Assembly (NCBI GenBank): GCA_028023455.1
Contig: JAQFVV010012495.1
Location: 1,955,711 to 2,019,710 of the forward strand
From: Epiperipatus broadwayi
Taxonomy: Eukaryota; Onychophora; Udeonychophora; Euonychophora; Peripatidae
Reading direction: 5' to 3'
DNA length: 64,000 nucleotides
The stretch's first letter is position 1, and the number at the start of each line of letters is the position of its first letter. A model generated the notes under the pieces. That model had not been told where the DNA came from. It made no database searches and worked only from the letters and a program-made list of their open reading frames with translations. Position numbers and translations under genes: made by a program. Shown here piece after piece: positions 35,711 through 48,804 of the stretch.

Positions 35711-37530
35711 TGAGTTATTTTATTTTAATATTCTTTAAAATGACTTATAAAATTATAAATTAATAACTTAAAACAAAACATGTAAATAATTTGCTTGAGT
35801 CAAATGTCTAAAAGAAAGATGATTTGATATATATTTTTGAAGAAATTGTTTTGGTAATTTTTTTAAAAACAATGACATTAAAAGAATATACAAATGCAAG
35901 CATAATTTTGTTTGAATTAAAATCATAAAAGCAAATCTTTTAAATTGGTCTAAGAACGCTGATAATTAATCAACAAGTGCATGTCAAACAAAAGTTGACT
36001 TTATTTAGTTTGAAAAAAAAAGAACTTATAAAGTGAAATTGAATTTTAAATTATATATTTTGTTTATACATATGTATATGTGTGAAATTTATGTGTTTTC
36101 CAAATGAATTAATTATAAAAAAATATAATATTATTGTAACAAGTTGAAATAGATAGAAGCCAGTGTGCATGTATACACGCACACTCATATATGTAAAATT
36201 TTAATATTTTTTTTGATTAAATGTCAATTCATTTTTTTTGTTAATTGTATATTATAAATTGCGCATCTGTCCTGCATATATATGTAAACCATAGTAATAA
36301 CATGAATTGTAACTTGTAACTTTGTAAATAGTTGAAGTGTTAGTATTTATTCATTTTATATTTAAAAAATCCAAAGCGCATGTGCAACAGTTTAATGCTG
36401 TTTAAATATTATAGAAAAGTAATTATGTAAATCACAAATATAATAATTATTTTATGTTTAATTGAAATGTCTTCATCACATATTATAAAACGCACGTCTG
36501 TGTACAGATATATGTATGCGTTTATAGATACCCATTAAGAAATAATGCAGTTAATGTAATAATTTGAATTTTGTAGTAATCTTATAAATTACAGAGTGAT
36601 AACTTTATTATTGTGTATTTTTCAAAATCAGAACCCTTATAAGACCTAAATTCGTTTTTATTGTTATTAATAAACTTATATTTAATTGTTAAAATGGTTT
36701 CCATCATCTCTTAGTCACATGCAGTAATAGAGCTTATATTCTCTGAGCTAGATTCATGCACGGGATGAATATATGAATGGGGATGTGTATATTAGTGTTT
36801 TTGGGGCATCCAGAGATAATCAATCATCATCCTGGTTGGTGCAAAAGAGGAAACTCTTTAAAGTCCACGCACTATATTTTATTTTAGTTCAGTCTTGTTA
36901 AAAATTTAAGTTTATAGTTGGCCACTACAAATGGCCTGAGCATTGGTGATGATCAGCATGTTTTAAATGTCCCAGCATTATTGTTTTGATTTCTGATTAT
37001 TGTGTATTTTTCATGGATGGGCACTAAACTGGTGCATCCAAGTTATGTTTAAATAATTGTCCAAGGGGGCAAAGGCTCAATAGTTAGCCTGGTCTAAAGA
37101 AGACCCATTTCCAATCCAGTCACAATGTTGACTGTTGATTTTACTGTATTGATTTATTGTATTCCTATCAATGATGATGATGGATGGTTATTTATTTTGA
37201 ATAGTACTCATTCTTATAATTACTTTTATTTATAATGCTGGTGGATAATTATATTTGTAGTTGCTCTTCTGAGTTAGCTGGCTGATCTCTCAATGATCTC
37301 AGAGATTCTCTAATCTCATTTTATTATAAATATGTATTACTTATATATACTTCTGTAAATTATTGATATTTCATTTTATGTTTTTGACTTGGGAGTGATG
37401 ATGATTTCCCATCACCCCAGGTTCACATATTTTTCTTTCCAATACCCCCATTCCGTTACATTATATTAATGTATATTTTAATTTCATTAAAGAATTACTA
37501 AATATTAAGTTTATTTTTAAATTAAATAAT
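35711..37530. other. Gene-free stretch
   Basis: AT-rich. Two loosely similar stretches, attataaattgcgcatctgt (36252) and attataaaacgcacgtctgt (36483), hint at an old repeat. 36720-37450 is slightly GC-richer but not recognised. Confidence 0.4.
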
Positions 37531-37534
37531 ATAT

Positions 37535-38070
37535 ATATAATATCAACAAATTAAAAATCCTTCTCCTTTTTCTTTTCAAAAACTTTATTTTTTTATATCT
37601 CAATACTGAACATATATATACATTTATATATTACAAAACTCCGACGTTTCAACTGTTTTTATCTCATACAGTCATTTCCGAGGATCTGCAACGACAATAT
37701 GAAATACATATTTATAAATAAACTTTAATTACATAAAAACTTCCTCTTACATTAACATAAACAGTAACAAACATATTAAACATATATAAATATATTTTAC
37801 TTACATCTCTCTCCCACTGCTATATTTTATTACTCTTTGTTTTACATTATTTAATTACAAATCTGTCCTAAAATCATCCAAGAAACTTTCTATATAAATT
37901 TAAATACCAATTCTAATTTCCAAAAACCTCCCCTTTTTTTAAATCTTATCTAAAACCAATCTTAAAACTGCATTCCTAAACTATATCTTTAAATGAATAT
38001 AAAACAAATATAAACATCTTTTTATCTCCCGCTCTCCCGCTCTCCCTCTCCCTCTCCCTCCCTCCCTCCC

Positions 38071-38130
<60 letters not shown>

Positions 38131-38523
38131 GCAAAAAAACTTTTAACAATTTATCTAAACCCATTAAGCATTTATTTTAATTATACATTATTTTATATTC
38201 CTTATCTACTCCATTAATTCTATTTAGAGTAGGATTATATTCTTTTATATAAAAAAATTCTTTTACCATCCTTTCCCTGTAATTTTTAACCCTTTCCAAC
38301 ATTTTAATATTAAATTCTTTATGACCTAAAACTTTACAATGTATGTAAATATTTGAATTTTTTTGCAGATCCTTGAAAATGACTGTATGAGATAAAAACA
38401 GTTGAAACATTGGAGTTTTGTAATATATAAATGTATATATATGTTCAGTATTGAGATATAAAAAAATAAAGTTTTTGAAAAGAAAAAGAAGGATTTTTAA
38501 TTTGTTGATATTATTGTATAACA
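37535..38523 (-). mobile_element. Penelope-like element remnant with inverted terminal repeats
   Basis: Inverted arms of about 155 bp (37535-37690 and 38364-38523) enclose coding debris. On the minus strand 38350-38177 reads CKVLGHKEFNIKMLERVKNY, then VKEFFYIKEYNPTLNRINGV. This is the C-terminal block of Penelope GIY-YIG proteins, where a catalytic-type E in 'KEa..I' precedes 'NP.LNR..G'. Each arm carries a degenerate hammerhead-like core (...aaatgactg...cagttgaaac). A (CT)n tract lies in the middle. Confidence 0.7.
38026..38127. repeat. (CT)n microsatellite
   Basis: Runs of ct with ccct variants. The Arg-Glu repeat frame on the minus strand is its translation. Confidence 0.97.
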
Positions 38524-40840
38524 TATATATTTTAAAAGAAAAAGTGGATGTACCTTTGCTGTGTTATTATATATGATATATATATATATATATTGATATT
38601 AAAAGTGGGATAGACAAATTTCTATTACCAAAATTTTTTAATAAGGTTAGCATTGAATTAAATCTGATACACAATATAAAGATAATATCAATTAATAAAC
38701 AATTAATTATTATATGAAATTCAATATTCTTCAAATAATTGTTTACACATTTGATCTTTATAATTTATTTGCAATTGTTATACAAGAGTTCAGGTATTGG
38801 GGACACTACTTTAATGTGCAATGCAAATATTTTACAAAAAATATTTGAAATATGTATATTTTAAAGCTTATAATAATAATATCTCTGCCCAACTTTATAC
38901 ATAAAATGTTTACATGTAATATATCATACATGAAATATGGCTTGAGTGATAGTATGCATAATTTTGTTCTGAAATGAATCCATATATGTAAATCTAAGGT
39001 TATGTTATAGTTAAAGTAAACAATTTATTATTTTTTGTAAACCTAATAGAAAATATGCATTGAAAAAATTATATATTATGCATATACCAAGCATGGAGTC
39101 ACTTATCAATGTATTTATTTCTTGTTATGTTTAATGTTTCTATATTATATTAATTATATTTATGTAAATAAATTTGTTATTTTTCTTATGATTGGTTCTC
39201 ATTTCACTTCATACATTTCAATTTATTTTATTCATCTAGTTATGGTTCATAAGACATAAGTAATAATTATAAAGGTCAATTAGTGCATTACAAATCACAT
39301 CTTAGGATTTATATTTCTTATTTCTTGGTCATCATAATATTTTATTTCTTGGTCATCATAATATTATGTGTAATGGTAAAAAGAGTCTAGCATGGTGCAT
39401 ATTAATTAGACATTCTGGCTTACATGGTACTCAATAATTCTAAGTCTAGATAAATGCTTTTTTAAATTCCTTTTTTCATGCTTCATATTTTATATGTATT
39501 GTTATATACATTTATGATTCATGATGCTCAATAAAATAAATTCATTTTTATGCTATAAGTTAGTTACATAAAACTGACTTGCCTAAAGTATAGCATATAT
39601 ATTAGTTTTTGATTTCAGATTTGATTATTGCAAGATTAAAAAAAGAAATTTCTTGCTTGCTAGATATGTATACCAATCAGGTGTAAAATATTTAGCAATA
39701 ATTTTTCAATTATCCTTCTCATATATAAAAAAGGACAAAATTAAAGAAATATCTTTGTAACTTTAAAAATGTGTTGTCTTTTGCTGTAGCTAGAGGGCTA
39801 TTCAATTATATTTAAAAGACAGGTACAATGAGTTAATCTCAAACTATTATTTACATATATTGTAAAAGAATATCTGGGCTATGAAAAAATGGTCCTGGTT
39901 TGATAATTTCCATAAATTGCAGAGTCATTTGTAGCAGAATAAAAATGAGGATATGCTCTTCTTTTAATGCCTCACAGATTTGGAGGTCATTTATAACTGA
40001 ATAACTATAATGATCGTGGGAAATGAAAACTTTAATATAATCTGAATGAAAATGTAGCCAAATCATTGGTTACCATTTGCAACTGAATAAAAATATATAT
40101 TGAAGTTGAATGCCATTTATAATAGAATAAAATTATGAGACATACTGTACCCGGAGTCATAGCTTAATTATCAGTTATCATTTGTAATAGGACAAAAATA
40201 TGAACCAAAGAACAACAATTCTAATTTATTAATGCCCAAGAATTATAGCATCATTTGTAACAGAATGAAAATAATAAAGTAAGCTAAAGTGAATATCAAT
40301 CAATGAATGACACTTAAGTCAATAAAACAATGATAATCTTTATTGTAACCTCAAATAATCCAGTAGTATTTAGAATAAATAAAAAACAAATAAAAACATT
40401 ACTTCAAGCTATCCTAAAATATAAACATTATTTGCAATAGATTCAAGGTAAAATAATACAACTAAATATGACTATCTTATAAATAACAGTACATACTCAT
40501 TATATAAATCCCATATAATAGAATGAAAATAGTGACAAAGAATTACACAGATACATTTTGATATTCCTTATAAATCAACACACTGTTTATAATAATTCAA
40601 ACTTGTACCAAAAGTCAACATTCTTTCTTTTATATTTAAATGAAATTATTCATGGATGGATAAAATAATAATCTTAATATACTCTACAAGTTTACAATAT
40701 TAATGATATTTAACAAAATAATTCAATAATAAATTTCTTTTAAGCCAATAAACATCACCTGATCACCATTTCTTATGCTTGCTTATAAGTGTTATTAAAA
40801 TAGTGATCGTGTGATGTTTATTAGTTTAAAACCAATCATG
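38524..40840. other. Gene-free AT-rich stretch
   Basis: Loose periodicity at 39880-40270: phrases such as atttgtaacagaataaaaat / atttgtaatagaataaaatt recur about every 65-75 bases over six or so units, a decayed minisatellite. No gene seen. Confidence 0.5.
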
Positions 40841-41225
40841 CCTAATAGGATAGTGGTGTCTATGGTTATTAAAGAACCAAAGACACCAAAATGTATGGGT
40901 ATTGAACTGAGTTCAGACCTATATGATAATATAAGCTAGTAATCTTAGATTGAAAATATTATTGTGTTTTCAATTTCATTCTCATAGTTTTGTAGTTAAG
41001 TAGAGATAAAAGGTGGCTGCTGGAGGGTTGCATTAGATCCTAAGATCTAGGTGCAGTGCTCTCAGATCCAAGGCTGCTCACTGATGAAGGCCACAAGCCA
41101 GAAACTAGTCTGGGAATATTTGATGAGTAGGCATTAGATGGGGATTTTATGCACAAGCCTTCTGGAATCCATTGATTACTCTGGCTTGCACTGAGTGGCA
41201 ATACTGTATGGAGAGTTTTGCCTGT
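40841..41225 (+). mobile_element. Short retroelement with hammerhead-like core
   Basis: Begins near a phrase shared with the 62.3-kb element (gaactgagttcagacctata against gaactgaaatcagacccata). It continues through a hammerhead-like core at 41077-41114 and ends in tgtatggagagttttgc, a terminus shared with the MITE at 56759-56900. Boundaries are uncertain. Confidence 0.45.
41077..41114 (+). ncRNA. Hammerhead-like core
   Basis: ctca-CTGATGA (41081-41087)-a-ggc-cacaa-gcc-a-GAAAC (41101-41105)-ta-GTC (41108-41110)-tggg. Stem I CTCA/TGGG has four pairs (one G-U), stem II has three plus an A-A at the base, and stem III is only AC/GU with a two-base loop. The classical GUC cleavage triplet is present. 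Confidence 0.5.
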
Positions 41226-41936
41226 TTAATTAATTTCTTATCACAACTAAATAAAATAAACTTACTACTAACTCTGCTATAAAATTCCACTAATGTCAGC
41301 ATACTCTTATTAACTAAGTTAATTATAATAAGATTAAATCCTTAATAACAATACAAAATTTATTAACTAAATGTATCTTTCCATTTTTACCAACTTAATA
41401 TATTATAAAATAATATCATCCTATTAAATAACTTTAAGATTTTCAATATCCAATCATAATATATAAAATAAATGATAGATTCCTATTTGATGCTTATTCC
41501 AACAATTGAGAAATCGCATCCATTTACTTTTCAGTTTATTGATGCTAAATTATTAAAACTTTAAACTATAACTGTCAACACATGTGAAAGATTGTTACAC
41601 TTATTATAATCAAATATTAAAATTTAATATTTAAACTGAATTTATTATCCACGTTAATAAACATTAAATATAATTAAATTAAATCATTTTAATTTGTAAT
41701 AGAATCAAATATATTATTACTAGCTCTATAACTGAATAAGATTATGATCTTTATGAGTGTATACAGACTTAATATAACATTCCTCTTTAATCAATAATGA
41801 CTTAAAATAAAATATATGAATATTTCATTGCAACTACCCTTACTCATCTTTACTAATTATTGTATGTGCACCTTTATCAATTATCAAATCAATTCATTTA
41901 TAATTTATATTTTAGTATATTTAATGTTTGTTACTA
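41226..41936. other. Gene-free AT-rich stretch
   Basis: No feature recognised. Confidence 0.5.
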
Positions 41937-43135
41937 AATACAAGTGGAGTAGGATTCATTATAAATAAAAAGTGGAAGAACAACATTGTGGAGATTGATA
42001 GCGTATCAGACAGAGTGGCAGGATTATGCCCCAATAAGTTCTCATAGTAATGAAGTAGTAGAAGATGTTTATATGGATGTACAAAAGGCTTTTGATCAGA
42101 GTAAACAACATTTTAAAATTGTTATGGGAGACTTTAATGCTAGAATTGGTAAACAAAAGAAAGATGAAAGTGATGTAAGTAATTTTGGTTATGGTAATAG
42201 AAATGAGAGAGGACATAGACTTGTGGAGTTTGCAGAAAAAGAAAAACTTTATATTATGAATTCATTTTTTGTGAAAAATGTTAAAAGAAATTGGACATGG
42301 AAGCATCCAAATAAAGGTACAGCAGAATTGGATTATATTTTGACTAACAAAAAATACATATTTTAAGATTGTAATGTTCTTAATAAATTTAGTAAGATGT
42401 AAGATATTTGTTAATGCAAAACTAGAGAGACAAAAATTATTAAGAAAAACAATATTTACAGTTGATATTCCTAATCTTCAGAAAGACTCTAATAAATTTA
42501 AATTAAAACTTACAAATTGGTTTCAAGTACTAGTAGATTTTGAACATGATTCAGATTTGAATGAAATAATTATGAAAATAACTGATACACTTTTAAAAAC
42601 TGCAACAAAGATAGCTGGTTGAAAAAAGCAGCAATTGACCAATAAAATTTTTACTGAGACTAGAGAATTTATGAAAAAAAGAAGGAATATGAAGATATAC
42701 AAAAACGATGCATTAAAAAAGATTGAATAACTCGAATTTTGTAAAATGGTGTGTAAAGTCAACATTGAGAAGGGTCACAGGGTGACTCCATATCTCCAAA
42801 AATTTTTACAGCAGTGTTGCAAGAAGTATTTTGTGGATTAAAATGGGAAGCTAAAGAAGTGAAAATAAATGGAGATTATTTAAGTCATTTAGATTTTGCA
42901 GATGCTTTAGAGCTGCAGGAAATGTGACAGGAATTATCAGATGAAAGTAGGAAATAGGACTGAAGATAAATGTTAAAAACATAATGGATGAAATTAATCA
43001 TAGAATTAAACTTGGTTGGAGTAATACAGAGACATCAGACCACTCAAAGAAGTATGGAAAGATGCATTGCTCTTCTATTAAATGTCCAAGTGTCAGATCC
43101 ATAAGTAAGAACTGGTAAAACATATTTATTAAAAA
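41937..43135 (+). pseudogene. RTE-type LINE copy, plus strand, internally deleted
   Basis: Endonuclease start SGVGFIINKKWKNNIVEIDS, one frameshift, then YAPISSHSNEVVEDVYMDVQ, VMGDFNARIG, NRNERGHRLVEFAEKEKLYI, and NWTWKHPNKGTAELDYIL. This is a typical apurinic-type endonuclease of RTE elements, including the catalytic GDFN. The linker (42374-42770) follows. A deletion then removes most of the reverse transcriptase, leaving FTAVLQEVFCGLKWEA and the FAD region (42805-42920), and an end that recalls 'QRSMERC'. Dead copy. Confidence 0.75.
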
Positions 43136-43142
43136 CCTTTCT

Positions 43143-44715
43143 TTACAAACACATAGGCATATTTCCTTTTAGTATCAAATTATTTCTACCAAAAGCATTC
43201 CAACTTAGTTTAATTCTATGATTAATTTCATCCATTATGTTTCCATCTGTATTAATAGTCTGACCAAGGTATTTGTAACTATTAACTTCTTCTAACACAT
43301 CATAATCAATCTTTATTTTCATATTTTGAAAAAATCCATTAAACATTACTTTAGACTTTTTAACATTTATCTTTAGTCCTATTTTCCTACTTTCATCTGA
43401 TAACTCCTGCAACATTTCTTGCAGCTCTAAAGCATTATTTGCAAAAACAATTACATCATCTGCAAAATCTAAATAACTTAAATAATCTCCATTTACTTTG
43501 ACTCTCTTAGGTTCCCATTTTAATCCACAAAATACTTCTTGCAGCACTGCTGTAAAAAGTTTTGGAGATATGGAGTTACCCTGACTTACACCCTTCTCAA
43601 TGATGACTTTCCCAGTATCGTTATGTAATCTAATTGTTGCTATTGCATTTTTATAAATATTCTTTAAAATATGACAATATCCTGGATCTATACCTTGATG
43701 ATCCAATGCTTTAATCACTGAAGAAATGTTTATAGAATCAAATGCCTTTTCATAATCTACACATCCAAAACATAATGGCAAGTTATATTCATTTGTCCTT
43801 TCTATAGCTTCTCTCAATACCTGGATATGATCTACTGTACTAAAACCACTTTTAAATCCAGCTTGTTTTCTTGGTTGGTGGAAATCCAATGTTCTCTGTA
43901 GACAAGTTGTAATTATCTTGGTAAATATTTTGTATACAACTGATAAAAGGCTGATAGGTCTGTAATTTTTAATATCTTCTTTGTCACTCTTTTTAAATAT
44001 TAATATTAATACTGCATTCTTCCAATCATCTCGTCCACCTTTATCATTTAGACATTTGATATATAACTTTGCTAAAAAAAATCTATTTCTTCATCTGCTT
44101 CTTTCCTTTCTTCATACATTTAATTGCATATCTCACTTCTTCATTTAAAATTCTGGGCAATTCAGAAGATGTAATAGAAATAGGAGGTACTTGTTCTTTA
44201 TTACTATATAATTCTTGATAAAAGTCTTCTACCTGTTTAATGATGTCATCTCTCTTTTCAGTAATAATTCCACCTTTTTTTCTTATTGCAGATATAAATT
44301 TCCTACCAATACCAAAATGTTGTTTTACACTCCTGAGACTTTTATTCTCTTCTACAGCTTTTCTTGCTAGTTCACAGTTATACTTTCTTATATCATATTC
44401 AACTCTTTTCCGCACCATTTTACAAAATTCGAGATATTCAATCATTTTTAATGCATTATTTTTGTATATCTTCATATTCCTTCTTTTCTTCATAAATTCT
44501 CTAGTCTCAGTAGAAATTTTATTGTTCAATTGCTGCTTTTTCTACCAGCTATCTTTGTTGCAGTTTTTAAAAGTGTATCAGTTATTTTCATATTAATTTC
44601 ATTCAAATCTGAATCATGTTCAAAATCTTTTGTAAGTTCTAATTTAAATTCATTAGAATGTTTCTGAAGATTAGGAATATCAACTCCAAATATTGTTTTT
44701 TAATAATTTTTGTCA
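43143..44715 (-). pseudogene. RTE-type LINE copy, minus strand, with reverse transcriptase
   Basis: Same family as the plus copy (the linker at 44520-44690 matches 42470-42640 closely). Reverse transcriptase blocks run in order on the minus strand: IKNYRPISLLSVVYKIFTKI (43970), QAGFKSGFSTVDHI, VDYEKAFDSI (motif A), KGVSQGNSISPKLFTAVLQ (motif B) and LDFADDVIVFA (motif C, catalytic Asp pair intact), ending at GNMPMCL. A frameshift in an A run near 44075 separates it from the upstream linker frame (44529-44083). The endonuclease and the 3' end are missing. It meets the plus copy tail to tail at about 43136-43142. Confidence 0.8.
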
Positions 44716-44989
44716 TTCTAATTTTGCAATTTATCCATGTAAATAGAGACAACTTTTTGGCTTTTGTACAACTGAGAATTCTGATATCAAACAACTTTTT
44801 CTCTGTTAATTTATACATTAGATCCTTTGTTATTGGTTTTAGTGAAGTAAAAGGGGCTCTCTTTTACTTCAAACACAAATTTTATAAGGATTTATATCTA
44901 AAAAGTTATCTTTTATAGGTGAGAAAATGTAGAAGACTATCATTTTTTTGACATCCTGCAAATAGTAATATACGTTTCTGTAGAGAGTT
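44716..44989. other. Gene-free junction
   Basis: Between the RTE copy and the inverted repeat arm. Nothing recognised. Confidence 0.5.
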
Positions 44990-47112
44990 ATTTATATTGT
45001 ACTGGTCAAAACATGTATATCCATCTAACATGAGCTGGAACTCACAAACTGTACTTCAAACTCAGTCAAGCCTGAGATTTGGGTTAGGGAACAGCCTGAA
45101 TTCAAACCCACTTTCTAAGCCCCAGATCTAACACCTAATGGATATCATAACAATGATGGCACACAAGAATTAATTTTAAATCCGGCCGACTAGCAAAGCT
45201 GAGCAAAACAATGGAACATTTATTAACTATGACTAAACTAATATATATATAAGCATGGCTGTAAGATGTGGAAGTGGAGAAAAAGGAATTTGAACTACTC
45301 GAATAAGTTAAACAATAAAATATAGTTTAACATAATGACAAATTATTTACATACATTTATAAATTAAGTACATTAGTATGTGCGTGAATGAGCAAGCGGT
45401 CTACCAAACGATATATATATATTGTCATTCATGCTATTATTTCTCATATGCACTTTATTAGCTAAATAATATATTATAAATAAACACACATCTTTGGTGG
45501 GTCCAATATTAAGATGCCAATCAACTATTAGAAAGAATTACATAATATTGCCATTAACACTTTGATTTACGGTTCTTAAAATGGTGACTAACATTATTAC
45601 TTTGGGGAGTGTTCTGAGATTCATTACAGATATAATACAAACTATTTTCACACCACTGAGGTCATGAAAATAAATAAAATAAATTTGAAAAACATATTTG
45701 AAAATGACATTTGATTATATGACAAAATATTTAATGAAACTTCTGTTAATTAGTGCTGGTAAGAAGAACGCTTTATTTTTCCCAAGGCAAATACTCTTAA
45801 ATAGATAAATAACAAAATACGACGATGGGATTGTATAATAAAACTAAAATAATATTAGTAATTAATCTAGCTAGTAATATTTGGCATATATATATATTTT
45901 GAGCAGAGCGCACTTTTAATATTAGAGCATTAAAAGTGGATCATGAAGCAAAAAGAAATAATACGAAGAAGTTTGTGGTGCTGATATAATAGCCTAAAGA
46001 TAACAGGAAAAGTCATGCTTCTGGATGAAAACGAAGTGGATAGGCATGCCATGGTCATCGCCGATGTGCAAGCCTATGATACGAAGAACGTGAATAGGCA
46101 TAGCATGTGCCAGACTTAAGGAATCACTGCTAGAGGCCTTTTATATGAAATAAGTGAATATGCATAGAATGTGCCAAACTTATGGGATCACTGCCAGAGG
46201 CATTTTATATAGAATAAGTCCCCATGGGACACAATATAACGACAAATCTATGGATTCAATCTTGTTGCAACCCCCAGATTAAGAAGCACATATATATAAA
46301 AACACAAAGATCAGGCCAAATGTCAGTAACGCAGTACGAATGAATGTCACTAACGACATGAAATATGATTTACTGCTTTAAAAATAAATGACCCTTGTTT
46401 GAATACCATAATTTAGACAAATAATACGCTATGTAGTTAAATATATAGAGAAAGATTTTTCTAAATAAAAGATACATTAAGATTTTATCTAGTAAAAGAA
46501 ACATTAAGATTTACTTAATAATTAAAATAGTAAAATATTAAAATTTACCCCCTTTTCCTTTTCTGATATTTAAAATAATTCAATCCCACCATTGGGGTTT
46601 TTATAGTAACTGGAATATTTAAATATTTGAAATTTTAAGAGTATGGAAAGTAAAAGAAGACTGGCAGTTATAGAAAATAATTAATGGGTCACTCTTTCAG
46701 AATTGAATAAAAACAAAACATTTTAAAAGATTTCAAAGCATTAATTAGCTTAAGTTCTGGATTCAACCTGGGTAGAAAATCCAGAGTTAAACAAATATTT
46801 TTTTTATACTAAAACATAAATAAAATGTTGGCTCGTAAAACAATCTGGTGAGTGTAATAATTAATAATGCGTTGTTTAAATGGACATTAAAACCTTAATT
46901 CATGAAGGTTTACTTAAAAGGAAGAAAAGATTTTAGAAATTCAACTTGTCAGATTGTTTGAGATTAGCATAATAATAATAAAAGCACATATATAAAATCA
47001 AGTAATAAATAACTATAAATAAATGACCGCACCAAACTTAAGGAAAGTTAAGAGCATATGAGAGAGAGTTAAATTTATAGAAATGACTTAAGAGCAAATT
47101 ACATATTAAAAC
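44990..47112. repeat. Right arm of the 2.1-kb dispersed inverted repeat
   Basis: Reverse complement of 4366-6468, with small indels and substitutions. It holds the same three-unit minisatellite near 46080-46215. The inner edge is sharp at gttatttatattgtactgg (44993). No coding frame recognised. Confidence 0.8.
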
Positions 47113-48796
47113 AAAACAAAGTTAAATCACATATTAGAAGAAATCTTGATAGATGAATTAGGCTAGATTTAGTTTGAGGTGACGGCTTGAAAAGTTACCT
47201 TGCAATTTTAAAAATCCAATTTAAAGTATGGCATGTGCATGGCAATTGAAATGCAAGTTGTTTGGTGGCAGCAAGCTTCTATTAGCATTAAAGTTCTTAG
47301 GTCAGGCTTTTACTTCACTCTTAGGCAGCAGAATGGTACGGCAGCGGAAGATGATGACCCAACAGGGCCGAGAAGGGTGGTAGATTTACACTACATCATT
47401 TTTAGTTTCACAGCGATGTTAACAATCAGTTCTCACTAGAGTAGCTAATCTAATCTCTCTGTGATTCAAAATACAACCATCTTATACTTTTTCTTTATCG
47501 ATTGTTTTTGAAGATGCAGCAGTAAGATAACATCCAAAAATAAATTCAAATCTATTTCCAGATTAGAAATAGATTTGACAAAATGTTTATAAAACAAAAT
47601 CTTTAATCTTAATCCCCATTTTAAGTAAAAATTTTAATTAAAATACCTTCCCCAGATTAAAACAATAATGTTTCCAACCCTTTAACTATTTTTAGACAAT
47701 TAACTGTAGCATCTTCCATCTTGGTTTTTATAAAACATACATTTTAATAAAAAAAAGTACTTTAAAAGGAAAAAGTTTAAAACCGATGTATATCAAAATA
47801 TTTACAAAAAATTAATATTTTGTTAGTATTTTGCTCCTATATATATATATTTGAGCCACACCTATATATTTTAATAAAAAGAATTAATAATCATAAAATT
47901 AATAATAATAAAAATGTTAATTTAAAAGTTAAAATTTTATAATTCAGGTGCGCATCTCAGATATATACATAAATATATATACACAACAAAAGGAGCGGGA
48001 TGGGATATAGGGTTTAAATATAGGTTAGTAGGTGGAAACATGAAGCTTAATCTTAAGCTAAGATTGACTGCTTCAATATTGCATTATATATTTTCATGAA
48101 TTTTTACATTGATAAAGAATACAGATAAGAGATTATATCCATGTAAGGAGAAACAAATTTTTATCCTTTGATGTTGCCAGGAAACCATTAATTATTAATT
48201 GAGAATCCTGAGATCAAACAAGTTTTTCTTTGATAACTTATACAATAGTTTCTTTGTTTTGGGGTTTTCAGTGAATATACATATATTGATGATTATTTAA
48301 TCCTCTAATGAACTGTTAAAGTTATTCATTTTATTAATTTGCTTTTTTTTATTATTATTCATTTAATTTTCATTACTTTTTAGCTATTAATTGTAGGTAC
48401 AAAAGAGAACTATTAGGAAGAAAATGAAAGCATAAAAATATTTAATATTTTTGAGACAAGATTATGAAGGAAAAGAAAATAAAAACATAATTTTGGTAAA
48501 TATCATTTAAAATTCTGAGCATTAAAAAAAGAGATTATCAAAAAATTATCAAAAAAAAAGAGATATAAAAAAGTGCATTATTGAAGGGAAAAAACGCAAG
48601 TAGAATGAATATTTACATTGTAAAGAATGAATAGCAGAAAAGTTGATTTTAAAAATAATTGTAAAACGTAAACAGAAAACATTAGAAGTGTTTAAAGAAG
48701 AGAATAAAAAATAATGACTTGGAAATATAATTCAAGTGATATAATAAGTTTGGTTGACTTTTTTATGCTATTAATATATGACAGTTTCGTTTTATT
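47113..48796. other. Gene-free stretch with a GC-richer island
   Basis: 47230-47440 is clearly GC-richer (tggtacggcagcggaagatg, acagggccgagaagggtggt) but has no consistent splice signals or family match; it may be a transposon end. The remainder is AT-rich. Confidence 0.4.
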
Positions 48797-48804
48797 AAAA
48801 ATTC
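48797..48804. repeat. Target duplication, left (aaaaattc)
   Basis: Identical to 53089-53096 and directly outside the fold-back termini. Confidence 0.85.

Noticed and set aside
37976-38164. Arg-Glu repeat protein
   Set aside because: (CT)n microsatellite read on the minus strand.
47233-47439. GC-rich stretch as a host exon
   Set aside because: No acceptor-donor pair in phase with the 68-residue frame; more like an unclassified transposon end.
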